DNA of 64,000 bases from contig JAKOGP010000005.1 of NCBI GenBank assembly GCA_022239325.1, forward strand, positions 62,001 to 126,000, written 5' to 3'. Within the stretch, counting starts at the first letter, position 1. Every line of letters begins with the position of its first letter. Made by a program: the position numbers and the translations under genes. Under the pieces are notes generated by a model, which saw only the letters and a list, made by a program, of their open reading frames with translations, made no database searches and was not told where the DNA came from. This document shows, piece after piece, positions 42,518 to 51,421 of this stretch. This stretch comes from Flavobacteriaceae bacterium LSUCC0859 (GTDB taxonomy: Bacteria > Bacteroidota > Bacteroidia > Flavobacteriales > Flavobacteriaceae).

Positions 42518-43660
42518 TTATGATTGTTGGTCTAAATGTACCCAAACATTACCTCCTTTGTGAGAGGCCACGGCGCTTTCTATAAAATTTAAACCGCGAA
42601 GGCCGTCTGTTACCGTTGGATATTCTCCAGCGTCTGGGTTTTGGTTTCTAATAGCTCGGGCAACTCCAAGGTAAATATTGGCCATAGAGTCAAAAATACC
42701 CTCTGGGTGTCCCGGAGGTAATTTAGTGCCTCCCAAAGAAAGGGCACTGTTATACGCATGGCCTGGAGTGTATATTTGGAGAGCGGCGCCTTCTGAGAGC
42801 ACCTTTAGCACATTGGGGCTTTCCTGCTCCCATTTGAGTCCTTTTTTGTCTCCGTATATCGCAATAGATAGGCCATTTTCTTCTCCAGTAGCAATCTGAC
42901 TAGCTCTGAGAATTCCTTTAACCCCGCCTACCATTCTAAGGAAAATATTCCCGTCTATGTCCATCTGATTGTCTTCATAGAGGTAGTTCAGGTCTGCTAA
43001 TAGCGAGGCAATTCTCATGCCGGTGGTATACTCTACCATATTAAAGGCATGGGTGCCAATGTCTCCCATACAACAAGAAATACCAGCCTTACTAGCGTCT
43101 AAACGCCAGGTACTGCTGCGTTTTTCTTTGTCGTGAATAATGGGATTTATCCAACCCTGATAGTATTGAACGTCTATTTTTTGAATATTCCCCAATTCCC
43201 CATTTTTAATCATTTCTCGCATTTGGCGCACCATGGGGTAGCCAGTGTAGGTATGGGTAAGACCAAACACCAAGCCTTTTTCCTGCTGTAAGTCATAAAG
43301 AATTTTAGCCTCCTCGTAGGTGTTGGTCATAGGTTTTTCACAGATCACGTGAAAGCCGTTTTCTAACAGCTTTTTAGCCATGGGAAAGTGCAAGAAATTG
43401 GGCGTTAAAATAGAACAAACCTGAATGCGCTCTTCTGGCGGCAATTGAAGCTCCTCGCTAATTAAAGTGTCAAAATCTTTGTAAATTCTATTGGTGGGTA
43501 AGCCTATCTGTTTGGCAAAACCAATATTGTCTTCCCAAACCGGGTTAAATACCCCTCCAACAATCTCGTAGTTGTCATTAATAAAAGAGGCCACACGGTG
43601 TAATACTCCTATGAGGGAGTCTCCGCCGCCGCCTAAAATTCCAAGTCTAATTTTTTGCAT
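42518..43660 (-). CDS. Gfo/Idh/MocA family oxidoreductase
   Basis: A 380-residue NAD(P)-dependent sugar dehydrogenase. The Rossmann start is IRLGILGGGGDSLIGVLHRV, then ILTPNFLHFPMAKKLLENGF with HVICEKPMTNTYEEAK, the EKP catalytic Lys motif. GDIGTHAFNMVEYTTG carries the usual Asp-x-Gly-x-His. In this setting it most likely interconverts a glycoside or sugar and its 3-keto form. It is second in the minus-strand operon after the MFS gene. Confidence 0.93.
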   Translation of the reverse strand: MQKIRLGILGGGGDSLIGVLHRVASFINDNYEIVGGVFNPVWEDNIGFAKQIGLPTNRIYKDFDTLISEELQLPPEERIQVCSILTPNFLHFPMAKKLLENGFHVICEKPMTNTYEEAKILYDLQQEKGLVFGLTHTYTGYPMVRQMREMIKNGELGNIQKIDVQYYQGWINPIIHDKEKRSSTWRLDASKAGISCCMGDIGTHAFNMVEYTTGMRIASLLADLNYLYEDNQMDIDGNIFLRMVGGVKGILRASQIATGEENGLSIAIYGDKKGLKWEQESPNVLKVLSEGAALQIYTPGHAYNSALSLGGTKLPPGHPEGIFDSMANIYLGVARAIRNQNPDAGEYPTVTDGLRGLNFIESAVASHKGGNVWVHLDQQS

Positions 43661-43696
43661 GCTATTCTGTAAAATTGATGGTAAGCTAGGTCCTAG

Positions 43697-44923
43697 CTAA
43701 GATTTATATTCTATTTTTTCATTCTTAAAAAAGAGCGCAAACAAGAGCATTACCACAAAAGCAAAAGCTGCTGGTAAGGTCCAGATTTGGGCCCAATCGT
43801 GGCTGCCGTCTGCAGCGGCAAAATGGTCTGTAATTTGTCCGGCCACCCAAAAACCAATGAGCATTCCCACCCCGTAGGTGGCAAGGGTAATAAGCCCCTG
43901 CGCGGCAGACTTAAACTGCGCTCCCGCTTTAGTGTCCGTGTATATCTGTCCGGAAACAAAGAAAAAATCATAGCAAATTCCGTGCATGGCAATTCCTATA
44001 ATGAGCATAAAAGCACCTTCTCCTGCGTTTCCATAGGCAAACAGCAAATAGCGGAGCGTCCAAGCCAGCATACCCACCAAAATGGTTTTCTTAAAGCCAA
44101 ATTTCTTAAAAAATAAGGGCAATAACAACATAAAGAGCACCTCAGAGGCCTGTCCAATGGTCATTTTCCCTGTGGGATTGGCTACGCCTATTTCTGACAA
44201 GAAAGGATTGGCATTCTGATAGTAAAATGCCAGTGGAATACAAATGAGAACAGAGGCCAAAAAGAACATCAGAAAGTTTCTGTCGCCCAATAATTTTAGC
44301 GCGTCAAAACCTAAAATCTGACCCAAGGATTGCTTTTCTCCAGCCCTAGCCTGAGGGGGCGTAGCAGGAAGGCTAAAACTAAATAAGCCAAGCACTGCAG
44401 AGGCTATAGCCACCATGAGAAAGGTGTTCTTGAGCATGCCTGCGTCTGCGTTGGCTTGGGAATCCCATGCCAAAGCGCTTATGAGTAGTCCGGCTACAAT
44501 CCAGCCAATGGTTCCAAACACCCGCACCAAAGAAAATTCTTTGGCTGGGTCTTTCATTTGCTTAAAAGAAATAGAGTTCACCAAGGCCAAGGTGGGCATA
44601 TAAGCAATCATATAGCCCAACACATAGGGATAAAAAGTGTCAAAATCTGAGGCCCCGTACATCAGGTACATGAGCCCGGCTCCAAGGAGGTGGAGCACCC
44701 CTAAAATTCGCTCTGCGTTAAAGTAGCGGTCTGCGATAAGCCCAATGATAAATGGCGCAATAATGGCTCCCCAAGATTGGGTAGAAAAAGCCATGGCAGA
44801 CTCTGCACCGCTAGCATTTAAGTTTTTTCCCAGAAAAGTCCCCAGGGTCACAAACCAGCCGCCCCAAATAAAAAATTCTAGGAACATCATGGTGGAGAGT
44901 TGAATTTTAGTTAAAGTCTTCAT
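43697..44923 (-). CDS. MFS permease, nucleoside:H+ symporter type
   Basis: A 408-residue, 12-helix transporter of the Nuc_H_symport/NupG-like MFS family. It begins LTKIQLSTMMFLEFFIWGGW followed by FVTLGTFLGKNL, a hallmark of this group in Bacteroidota sugar loci. Between helices 6 and 7 there is a short cytoplasmic loop (PPQARAGEKQSLGQIL). The nucleoside label comes from enteric homologues; in this operon the cargo is more likely a sugar, keto-sugar or glycoside fragment. It is the first gene of the run 44923-39733, with 36-45 base gaps to the next genes. Confidence 0.9.
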   Translation of the reverse strand: MKTLTKIQLSTMMFLEFFIWGGWFVTLGTFLGKNLNASGAESAMAFSTQSWGAIIAPFIIGLIADRYFNAERILGVLHLLGAGLMYLMYGASDFDTFYPYVLGYMIAYMPTLALVNSISFKQMKDPAKEFSLVRVFGTIGWIVAGLLISALAWDSQANADAGMLKNTFLMVAIASAVLGLFSFSLPATPPQARAGEKQSLGQILGFDALKLLGDRNFLMFFLASVLICIPLAFYYQNANPFLSEIGVANPTGKMTIGQASEVLFMLLLPLFFKKFGFKKTILVGMLAWTLRYLLFAYGNAGEGAFMLIIGIAMHGICYDFFFVSGQIYTDTKAGAQFKSAAQGLITLATYGVGMLIGFWVAGQITDHFAAADGSHDWAQIWTLPAAFAFVVMLLFALFFKNEKIEYKS

Positions 44924-44954
44924 GTAGTTTTATTTAGTTTTTTTAGTGTTTCCT

Positions 44955-44978
44955 GGCCCTTTTTCAAAGGGCCGATGC
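44955..44978 (+). repeat. hairpin-GATGC element, copy 5 (intergenic)
   Basis: GGCCCTTT-TTC-AAAGGGCC followed by GATGC. Perfect 8-bp stem, the longest of the family. It lies between the MFS gene and the exported isomerase gene, both on the minus strand, and could also attenuate transcription between them. Confidence 0.75.
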
Positions 44979-45008
44979 AGCCCTTCTCAGCACCATCAAA
45001 AATATTTG

Positions 45009-45989
45009 TTATTGTAAAGAGATCAGTAAATCTCTGGTGGCTATAATTCCGGCTTCTTCAGACAGGCTACTGCCCTCGTACTCTACCCCAACAAATCCGG
45101 TATAACCAGCGTCTTTCACCAGCTGCATAATTCTAGGATAGTCGGTGTGAATTTCCTGGCCCTCAGCGTCAAAATCATGAGATTTAGCACTCACCGCTTT
45201 GGCATATGGCATAAGTTCTTCTACCCCTTTGTAGCGGTCGTATTCCTCTAAACAAGTGCGGCCACTAGCTCCCCATTCTGCGGTAATGCAAAAATTCCCA
45301 AAGTCTGGTAAGGTCCCTGCATTGGGCATATTTACGCCTTCCATCACCTGTACCAGCAGGGCCGCATTGGAAGACAAACCGCCATGGTTTTCCACAATCA
45401 CATTAATATTTTTAGTGGCTGCATAGGTAGCTAATGCCGTTAAACCATCTGTGGCTGCAGGCACCCAAACCGCCGGGTCATTAGAACCCGACAAGTTCAC
45501 TCGTACCGAGTGGCAGCCCAAGGCTGCTGCCGCGTCTACCCACTTGTAGTGGTTCTCCACGGCCTCTTGCCGCTCTGCAGCGTCTGTAGTGGCTAAATTA
45601 CCCTGACCATCAATCATAATGAGCAGGTTCTTCATTCCGTATTGCTCGCTGGCCGCCAGAGATTTACTCACAAAGTTGGCCATAGCTTCCGGAGAATAAT
45701 TGGCGGGCTGTAATTCCTTATTGTATAACTGGCTCACATACTCCAAGCCTTCAAAGCCCCATTCACTGGCTTTTTGGGCAAAAGAATAAGGGTCTACACC
45801 CTCTTCATTAATCATTTTATGCATAGACCACTGGGCCAAAGACAATTTAAAAGCAGGCGAAGGAGCCTGGGTTACAACCGGCTCTGTAGCGGCAGCTTGT
45901 TTTTTGTCTTTACAAGAAATTTGTGTAACAGATAAAATTCCTAAGGTGGCCATAAAAAGAGCCCGAGTAGATAAGTTTTTCAAAATCAT
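45009..45989 (-). CDS. exported sugar isomerase/epimerase-like TIM-barrel lipoprotein
   Basis: A 326-residue xylose-isomerase-like protein with an N-terminal signal and lipobox (LGILSVTQISCKDKK, Cys about residue 27), so it is a periplasmic lipoprotein. The barrel shows KLSLAQWSMHKMINEEGVDP, WGFEGLEYVSQLYN, INVIVENHGGLSSN and TGFVGVEYEGSSLS, with Glu/His candidates for a metal site. The frame extends to 46166, but that part crosses the divergent promoter region and the ATG of the GMC gene; ATG 45989 gives the signal peptide and is chosen. It heads the minus-strand sugar operon, divergent from the GMC dehydrogenase. Confidence 0.88.
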   Translation of the reverse strand: MILKNLSTRALFMATLGILSVTQISCKDKKQAAATEPVVTQAPSPAFKLSLAQWSMHKMINEEGVDPYSFAQKASEWGFEGLEYVSQLYNKELQPANYSPEAMANFVSKSLAASEQYGMKNLLIMIDGQGNLATTDAAERQEAVENHYKWVDAAAALGCHSVRVNLSGSNDPAVWVPAATDGLTALATYAATKNINVIVENHGGLSSNAALLVQVMEGVNMPNAGTLPDFGNFCITAEWGASGRTCLEEYDRYKGVEELMPYAKAVSAKSHDFDAEGQEIHTDYPRIMQLVKDAGYTGFVGVEYEGSSLSEEAGIIATRDLLISLQ

Positions 45990-46013
45990 AAGGTTGGTGT
46001 TTAAATTTAAGGT

Positions 46014-46064
46014 GAAAATGAGTGTAAACACTTGAAAACTACAACGTTTTCGCTTGTCATTTTC
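46014..46064. promoter_or_regulatory. nested inverted repeats in the divergent promoter region
   Basis: The 148-base gap between the divergent isomerase and GMC genes contains three inverted repeats. GAAAATGA (46014-46021) pairs with TCATTTTC (46057-46064). AGTGT-AA-ACACT lies at 46021-46032. GAAAAC (46034-46039) pairs with GTTTTC (46046-46051). Arms are perfect in all three. They are well placed for a LacI- or CRP-type regulator acting on both operons; the protein is not in the window. Confidence 0.55.
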
Positions 46065-46137
46065 TGAAAATAATGCGAATAAATGTAAAAAATTAATTCT
46101 ATATTTAGTCACATTTTTTAACAAACAATCACCAATC

Positions 46138-47847
46138 ATGAGCACCTTTTCTAATAATGATTCCAATGAGAACTACGACGCTATTGTAGTAGGAACGGGA
46201 ATTTCTGGTGGCTGGGCCGCCAAAGAGCTGTGTGAAAATGGCCTTAAAACCCTTGTGCTAGAGCGCGGGCGTATGGTTACACACATCAAAGATTATCCAA
46301 CAGCCAATTTGGACCCATGGGACCTACCTAACAATGGAGACCTAAGCCCCGAGCAAAAGGCCAGGCAGGAAAAACAGGCCCGTACCGGATATACCGTTCG
46401 TGCAGAAAGCAACCACTGGTTTGTAGACGACGTGACCCACCCATACAATGAAACCAAACGCTTTGACTGGATGCGTGGCTACCACGTAGGAGGCCGTTCC
46501 ATTATGTGGGGGCGCCATTCTTACCGCTGGTCGGACCTAGACTTTGAAGCCAACGCCAAAGATGGTGTGGCCGTAGACTGGCCGGTGCGCTACAAAGACA
46601 TTTCTCCTTGGTATGACAAAGTAGAGGAATACATAGGAGTGAGTGGTGAAAATTTAGGACTGGACCAATTGCCAGACGGTAAATTTGAGCCTATGATGCA
46701 GCTAAACTGTGTAGAACAACACTTTAGAGAGCAGGTGGCAGAGCAATTTGACGGCCGTGTGGTTACCGCCGGACGTGTGGCTCATATTACCTCAGATAAA
46801 AAATACGACGGACGTAGCAAATGTCAGTTTAGAAACCGCTGTATAAGAGGCTGTCCTTTTGGTGGCTACTTCTCTTCTGTGTCTTCTACCTTACCTGCTG
46901 CAGAGCTTACAGGAAACATGACCCTCAGACCCAACTCTATTGTTCATGAGGTGATATACGACGCCGCTACAGGCAAAGCCTCTGGCGTAAAAGTGATAGA
47001 CAGAGAAACCAAAGAAAGCATGGTATTTAACGCGAAGATAATCTTCCTTTGTGCTTCTGCCATGGCCTCTACTGCCATCCTCATGCAGTCTAAATCTGAG
47101 CGTTTCCCTAACGGATTAGGTAACGACTCTGACCAATTGGGAAGAAATATTATGGACCACCAATTGGGTGTGGGTGCCAGCGGAAAATTTGACGGCTTTG
47201 CAGACAAATACTACAAAGGCCGCAAGCCTAACGGAGTATACATCCCAAGGTTTAGAAATTTAGAAGGTGGGGAGAAAAAAGACTACTTACGTGGGTTCGG
47301 TTACCAAGGAGGTGCCTCTAGAGGTAACTGGGAAGACGCCATTGCAGAACACGCCTTTGGGAAAGAGCTCAAAGAAGCCGTGCTTAAGCCAGGCGGATGG
47401 ACCATGGGAATAATGGGCTTTGGAGAAGTACTACCGCACCCAGACAACCGCTTTACGCTAGACTACGAGCGTTTAGATGAGTGGGGCTTACCTACCCTAA
47501 CTTTTGACGCAGAGTTTAAAGAAAACGAATGGAAAATGCGAGAAGACATGAAAGCCCAGGCGGTAGCCATGTTGGAAAAAGCAGGTTTTAAAGAGGTAAA
47601 CGCCTACGACAACCCTGGTGCCCTAGGCCTCGGGATTCACGAGATGGGAACCGCCCGTATGGGAAGAGATCCGAAGACTTCTGTACTCAATGGACACAAT
47701 CAGGTGCATGCCTGTCCCAATGTGTTTGTGACAGATGGTTCTTTTATGACCTCAGCCTCTTGTGTGAACCCTTCACTGACGTATATGGCCTTTACGGCCA
47801 GGGCAGCCAATTTTGCTGCAGAACAACTTAAAAAAGGACTTTTATAA
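46138..47847 (+). CDS. GMC-family FAD dehydrogenase, large subunit (glycoside/glucose 3-dehydrogenase type)
   Basis: A 569-residue GMC oxidoreductase. FAD-binding is by YDAIVVGTGISGGWAAKELC (about residues 13-32), with HVGGRSIMWGRHSYRWSDLD next. A Cys cluster KCQFRNRCIRGCPFGG (about 227-242) resembles the iron-sulfur site of bacterial FAD glucose dehydrogenases. The catalytic His is in LGIHEMGTARMG (about 500), and VNPSLTYMAFTARAA closes. It oxidises a sugar hydroxyl, probably C3, passing electrons to the partner or a cytochrome. No own signal peptide is seen; export would rely on the Tat-type partner encoded next. The longer frame from 46054 lies in the promoter region. Confidence 0.93.
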   Translation: MSTFSNNDSNENYDAIVVGTGISGGWAAKELCENGLKTLVLERGRMVTHIKDYPTANLDPWDLPNNGDLSPEQKARQEKQARTGYTVRAESNHWFVDDVTHPYNETKRFDWMRGYHVGGRSIMWGRHSYRWSDLDFEANAKDGVAVDWPVRYKDISPWYDKVEEYIGVSGENLGLDQLPDGKFEPMMQLNCVEQHFREQVAEQFDGRVVTAGRVAHITSDKKYDGRSKCQFRNRCIRGCPFGGYFSSVSSTLPAAELTGNMTLRPNSIVHEVIYDAATGKASGVKVIDRETKESMVFNAKIIFLCASAMASTAILMQSKSERFPNGLGNDSDQLGRNIMDHQLGVGASGKFDGFADKYYKGRKPNGVYIPRFRNLEGGEKKDYLRGFGYQGGASRGNWEDAIAEHAFGKELKEAVLKPGGWTMGIMGFGEVLPHPDNRFTLDYERLDEWGLPTLTFDAEFKENEWKMREDMKAQAVAMLEKAGFKEVNAYDNPGALGLGIHEMGTARMGRDPKTSVLNGHNQVHACPNVFVTDGSFMTSASCVNPSLTYMAFTARAANFAAEQLKKGLL

Positions 47848-48401
47848 TGGAAAGAAGAAACGCCCTTAGAAATATAGGATTGGGATTGGGGTATATGGCG
47901 GCAACGCCAGCCATATTAAGCATGCTTCAGAGCTGTAACACAGCGGCAGAAGGGGCTTGGGCACCTCAGTTCTTTAGCCAAGAGCAGGCCAATTTTATCA
48001 CAACAGCGGTAGATGTTATCCTGCCTAAAACAGACACGCCTGGAGCCTCTGAGGTGAACGTACCCCAATTTATGGATCGTTTTTACGCAGAGATTCTCAC
48101 GGAAGCAGACCAAGAAAACCTTCAAGCTGGGCTAAAAGCCTTTATGGATACCGCCGGAGGAAGTGACGCAGCAGCAATTACTGCAGCCTTGGAGAAAACT
48201 CTAAAAGCCAAGCCAGAACCTGATGCAGAGCCAGATGCAGCCACTCAGTTTGCCTACGAACTCAGAGGCAAGGCCATCTGGTCTTACAAAACTTCTGAGT
48301 ACATAGGAGAAGAGGTATTGGTGTACCTGCCGGTACCCGGAGAATACCTTCCATGTGAAGATTTGGAAAGCCTTACGGGAGGCAAAGCTTACACCTTTTA
48401 A
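47847..48401 (+). CDS. gluconate 2-dehydrogenase subunit 3 family protein (Tat-type small subunit)
   Basis: A 184-residue small subunit (PF13618) of the GMC dehydrogenase. It starts MERRNALRNIGLGLGYMAAT, a twin-Arg-like signal, and has a Cys at about residue 31 (SMLQSC) that could be lipidated. The helical domain includes FFSQEQANFITTAVDVILPK then TDTPGASEVNVPQFMDRFYA, a family hallmark. It shares one base with the upstream stop (TAATGG), so translation is coupled. In related FAD glucose dehydrogenases this subunit is needed to carry the folded catalytic subunit through the Tat system. Confidence 0.93.
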   Translation: MERRNALRNIGLGLGYMAATPAILSMLQSCNTAAEGAWAPQFFSQEQANFITTAVDVILPKTDTPGASEVNVPQFMDRFYAEILTEADQENLQAGLKAFMDTAGGSDAAAITAALEKTLKAKPEPDAEPDAATQFAYELRGKAIWSYKTSEYIGEEVLVYLPVPGEYLPCEDLESLTGGKAYTF

Positions 48402-48418
48402 AGAGGCATAAGTTTCAT

Positions 48419-48697
48419 TTAACTAACAATAACTACCGTTCGTCTATAAAAATATATAGGTGGTCTTTTTCTCTTGTGCCAAATGCCTAAAAATATTATT
48501 TTTATAGGGTAAGTAGAATTATTAGGTCTTGCTTTTTCACGACCATCTGAAAAAGATTTAAAATTCATTTTAAGAACGTTGAATATAGGGAGTTGCGAAC
48601 TCATTGGCGAAGATTTATTCTGGTCCTTTGAGTTCGCTTCATTTTTGGGCAATATCCCCGCAGAAGAAACCATAAAAAACCCGCTAAGCAGCCACAA
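48419..48697 (-). CDS. small hypothetical protein, doubtful
   Basis: A 92-codon frame in the 371-base gap before nrdA. It begins with a hydrophobic stretch (LWLLSGFFMVSSAG, continuing in frame upstream as WVIIKL without a start codon), which looks like a signal peptide. A polar middle (NEANSKDQNKSSPM) and a basic tail follow. Only TTG at 48697 or ATG 48673 can start it. No family is recognised. A terminator hairpin directly upstream (48717-48746) argues that any transcript would need its own promoter. It may be a remnant with a decayed start. Confidence 0.3.
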   Translation of the reverse strand: MWLLSGFFMVSSAGILPKNEANSKDQNKSSPMSSQLPIFNVLKMNFKSFSDGREKARPNNSTYPIKIIFLGIWHKRKRPPIYFYRRTVVIVS

Positions 48698-48716
48698 TAG
48701 CTTAATAATAACCCAT

Positions 48717-48746
48717 AAAAAAGCCTCCGATTTGGAGGCTTTTTTT
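48717..48746. terminator. bidirectional terminator downstream of nrdA
   Basis: AGCCTCC-GATTT-GGAGGCT (48722-48740) flanked by an A-run on the left and six T on the right. It lies 27 bases past the nrdA stop (minus strand). Confidence 0.88.
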
Positions 48747-48772
48747 ATAAGGTAATATAAAAAGTTTGTGTC

Positions 48773-51259
48773 CTAAGAACCGCACATTTCACAGTCGTCG
48801 TCTGCCTGTCCCTCTTTGGCTCTGGCGATCATAGCGCGCATTTCCTCTGGAGTGAGCGGCTGCACCTCGTCTGGTTCTACCTGTACCTGTACTTGGGAAG
48901 CAGCAGGAATTTCTGGCGCTACCTTTTTTACAGGTTGGGCCGCAGCTACCTCTGCCTCTGCAGCTACGCTTACCGGTACGTCTTTCTTAGCGGTATTGTC
49001 TAGGGTAAACTTAATAGCGTCTACTGCAGCCTTAGTTCTCAAGTAGTACATTCCAGTTTTCAGGCCGCTCTTCCAAGCGTAAAAGTGCATGGAGGTAAGC
49101 TTAGAATAATTGGCGTTTTCCATAAAGAGGTTCAGAGACTGAGACTGGTCTATGAAATACCCTCTGTGTCTAGACATGTCTATAATGTCTTTCATAGAGA
49201 GTTCCCACACCGTCTTGTACAACTCCTTAATCTCTTGCGGAATAATGTCTATATGCTGCACAGATCCGTTGGCACGCATGAGCTCCTGCTTGAGGTTCTC
49301 ATTCCAAAGACCCAGAGAAACTAGATCTTCTAATAAGTGTTTGTTTACTACAATAAACTCTCCAGACAACACTCTTCTGGTGTAAATGTTAGAGGTATAG
49401 GGTTCAAAGCACTCGTTGTTTCCAAGAATTTGTGAGGTAGAAGCGGTAGGCATGGGTGCCACCAAAAGGGAGTTTCTAACTCCGTGTTTCTTAACCTCTT
49501 TTCTGAGCTTGGCCCAGTCCCAACGGCCAGATAAATCTTCGTCTTTAACACCCCAAAGGTTGTGCTGGAATTCCCCCTGAGATATAGGAGAACCCTTGTA
49601 GGTCTCGTAAGGCCCTACTTCTTTGGCTTCTTCCATAGAGGCGGTAACCGCAGCAAAGTAAAGAGTCTCAAAAATTTCTTCGTTTAATTTCTTCGCATCG
49701 TCTGAGGTAAAAGGCATACGCAGCATAATAAAGGCGTCTGCCAATCCTTGTACCCCTAGACCAATAGGTCTGTGACGCATATTGGAGTTCTCTGCCTCTT
49801 TTACCGGATAGTAATTGCGATCTATCACCTGGTTTAGGTTTTTTGTCACTCGCTTGGTCACCCGATACAGTTCTTTGTGATCAAAGGCGCCATCTTTCAC
49901 AAACATGGGCAGGGCAATAGAAGCCAGGTTACATACCGCTACCTCGTCTGGAGAGGTGTACTCCATGATCTCTGTACAGAGGTTAGAAGAACGGATGGTT
50001 CCTAGGTTTTTCTGGTTACTCTTACGGTTGGCCGCATCTTTGTATAGCATATAGGGTGTTCCGGTCTCAATTTGAGACTCGAGAATTTTCTCCCACAGCT
50101 CTCTAGCTTTAATGGTCTTACGACCCTTTCCTTCAGACTCATATTTTAAATACAGTTCCTCAAATTCCTCGGAGTGTCTGTTGTATAGGTCAGGACATTC
50201 GTTGGGGCACATGAGGGTCCACTCTGCGTTGGCCTCTACCCTTTTCATAAACAAATCTGGGATCCACATGGCGTAGAACAAATCTCTAGCGCGCATTTCT
50301 TCTTTCCCGTGGTTCTTTTTAAGGTCTAGAAAGTCAAAAATGTCTGCATGCCAAGGTTCTACATACATGGCAAAGCTTCCCTTGCGTTTTCCACCACCTT
50401 GGTCTACGTAGCGGGCGGTGTCATTGAACACCTTAAGCATGGGCACAATACCATTGGAGGTTCCATTGGTGCCTGAAATATACGAACCAGTAGCGCGAAT
50501 ATTGTGAATAGAAAGTCCTATCCCACCTGCAGACTGAGAAATCTTAGCCGTTTGCTTTAGGGTGTCGTAAATACCGTCAATGGAGTCGTCCTTCATGGCC
50601 AAAAGGAAGCAGGAAGACATCTGTGGTTTGGGCGTACCAGAGTTAAAAAGCGTAGGGGTAGCATGGGTAAAATACTTTTTACTCATGAGCTCATAAGTTT
50701 CAATAGCCGCGTCCATATTGTGGGGGTGTATTCCCACAGAAACGCGCATGAGCATATGCTGAGGACGTTCTACAATTTTACCATTAAGCTTTAGTAAGTA
50801 AGAACGCTCCAAAGTTTTAAAACCAAAGTAGTCATAGCCAAAATCTCTATTGTAAATGATAGTAGAGTCTAACAGCTCTGCATTTTTCATGATAGCTTCA
50901 TAAACCTCATCTGACAATAATGGGGCCGCTTTTCCCGTTCTGGGATTTACGTAGGTATAGAGGTCTTCCATGGTTTCTGAGAAAGACTTCTTGGTGTTTT
51001 TATGTAGGTTAGACACAGAAATCCTGGCCGCCAATTTGGCAAAGTCAGGGTGGGTTGTGGTCATGGTAGCGGCAATCTCTGCAGCTAAATTATCTAATTC
51101 AGAGGTAGTTACCCCGTCATAAAGACCCTCAATCACACGCAGCGACACCTTTACAGGGTCTACACGTTCATTAAGGCCATAACATAATTTTCTAACCCGG
51201 GCCGTGATCTTGTCAAACATCATGGGCTCCTTCTTTCCATCTCTTTTAAGTACGTACAT
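48773..51259 (-). CDS. nrdA: ribonucleoside-diphosphate reductase, alpha subunit (class I)
   Basis: An 828-residue catalytic subunit. An N-terminal ATP-cone ([20 protein letters not shown]) gives allosteric control. The catalytic barrel has FSNSG-type [20 protein letters not shown] with the first active-site Cys, [20 protein letters not shown] with the radical Cys/Glu region, and [20 protein letters not shown]. The C-terminal tail ends DDCEMCGS, the redox-shuttle Cys pair, after a linker rich in Ala, Glu and Val (about 765-805). It follows nrdB by 162 bases on the same strand. Confidence 0.98.
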   Translation of the reverse strand: MYVLKRDGKKEPMMFDKITARVRKLCYGLNERVDPVKVSLRVIEGLYDGVTTSELDNLAAEIAATMTTTHPDFAKLAARISVSNLHKNTKKSFSETMEDLYTYVNPRTGKAAPLLSDEVYEAIMKNAELLDSTIIYNRDFGYDYFGFKTLERSYLLKLNGKIVERPQHMLMRVSVGIHPHNMDAAIETYELMSKKYFTHATPTLFNSGTPKPQMSSCFLLAMKDDSIDGIYDTLKQTAKISQSAGGIGLSIHNIRATGSYISGTNGTSNGIVPMLKVFNDTARYVDQGGGKRKGSFAMYVEPWHADIFDFLDLKKNHGKEEMRARDLFYAMWIPDLFMKRVEANAEWTLMCPNECPDLYNRHSEEFEELYLKYESEGKGRKTIKARELWEKILESQIETGTPYMLYKDAANRKSNQKNLGTIRSSNLCTEIMEYTSPDEVAVCNLASIALPMFVKDGAFDHKELYRVTKRVTKNLNQVIDRNYYPVKEAENSNMRHRPIGLGVQGLADAFIMLRMPFTSDDAKKLNEEIFETLYFAAVTASMEEAKEVGPYETYKGSPISQGEFQHNLWGVKDEDLSGRWDWAKLRKEVKKHGVRNSLLVAPMPTASTSQILGNNECFEPYTSNIYTRRVLSGEFIVVNKHLLEDLVSLGLWNENLKQELMRANGSVQHIDIIPQEIKELYKTVWELSMKDIIDMSRHRGYFIDQSQSLNLFMENANYSKLTSMHFYAWKSGLKTGMYYLRTKAAVDAIKFTLDNTAKKDVPVSVAAEAEVAAAQPVKKVAPEIPAASQVQVQVEPDEVQPLTPEEMRAMIARAKEGQADDDCEMCGS

Positions 51260-51421
51260 CTTTTGCTTTGTTTGGTTTTAGTTGTTGATATTGGGGGCTA
51301 AAACACTGACCCAAGATGGTTTGGTTAAAGGCTCCAAACCATGCTTGAGTAGATCTGACTATGAATCTAACAGTATTTTACAGCTATAAAATGCTAGCTG
51401 GTAGGCGTTTAGGTTTGTTAC

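Noticed and set aside
46054-46137. N-terminal extension of the GMC frame
   Set aside because: Translates promoter sequence and inverted repeats; homologous FAD-binding start follows ATG 46138.
45990-46166. N-terminal extension of the exported isomerase frame
   Set aside because: Would overlap the divergent GMC gene start and the inverted-repeat promoter region, and hides the lipoprotein signal that starts at 45989.
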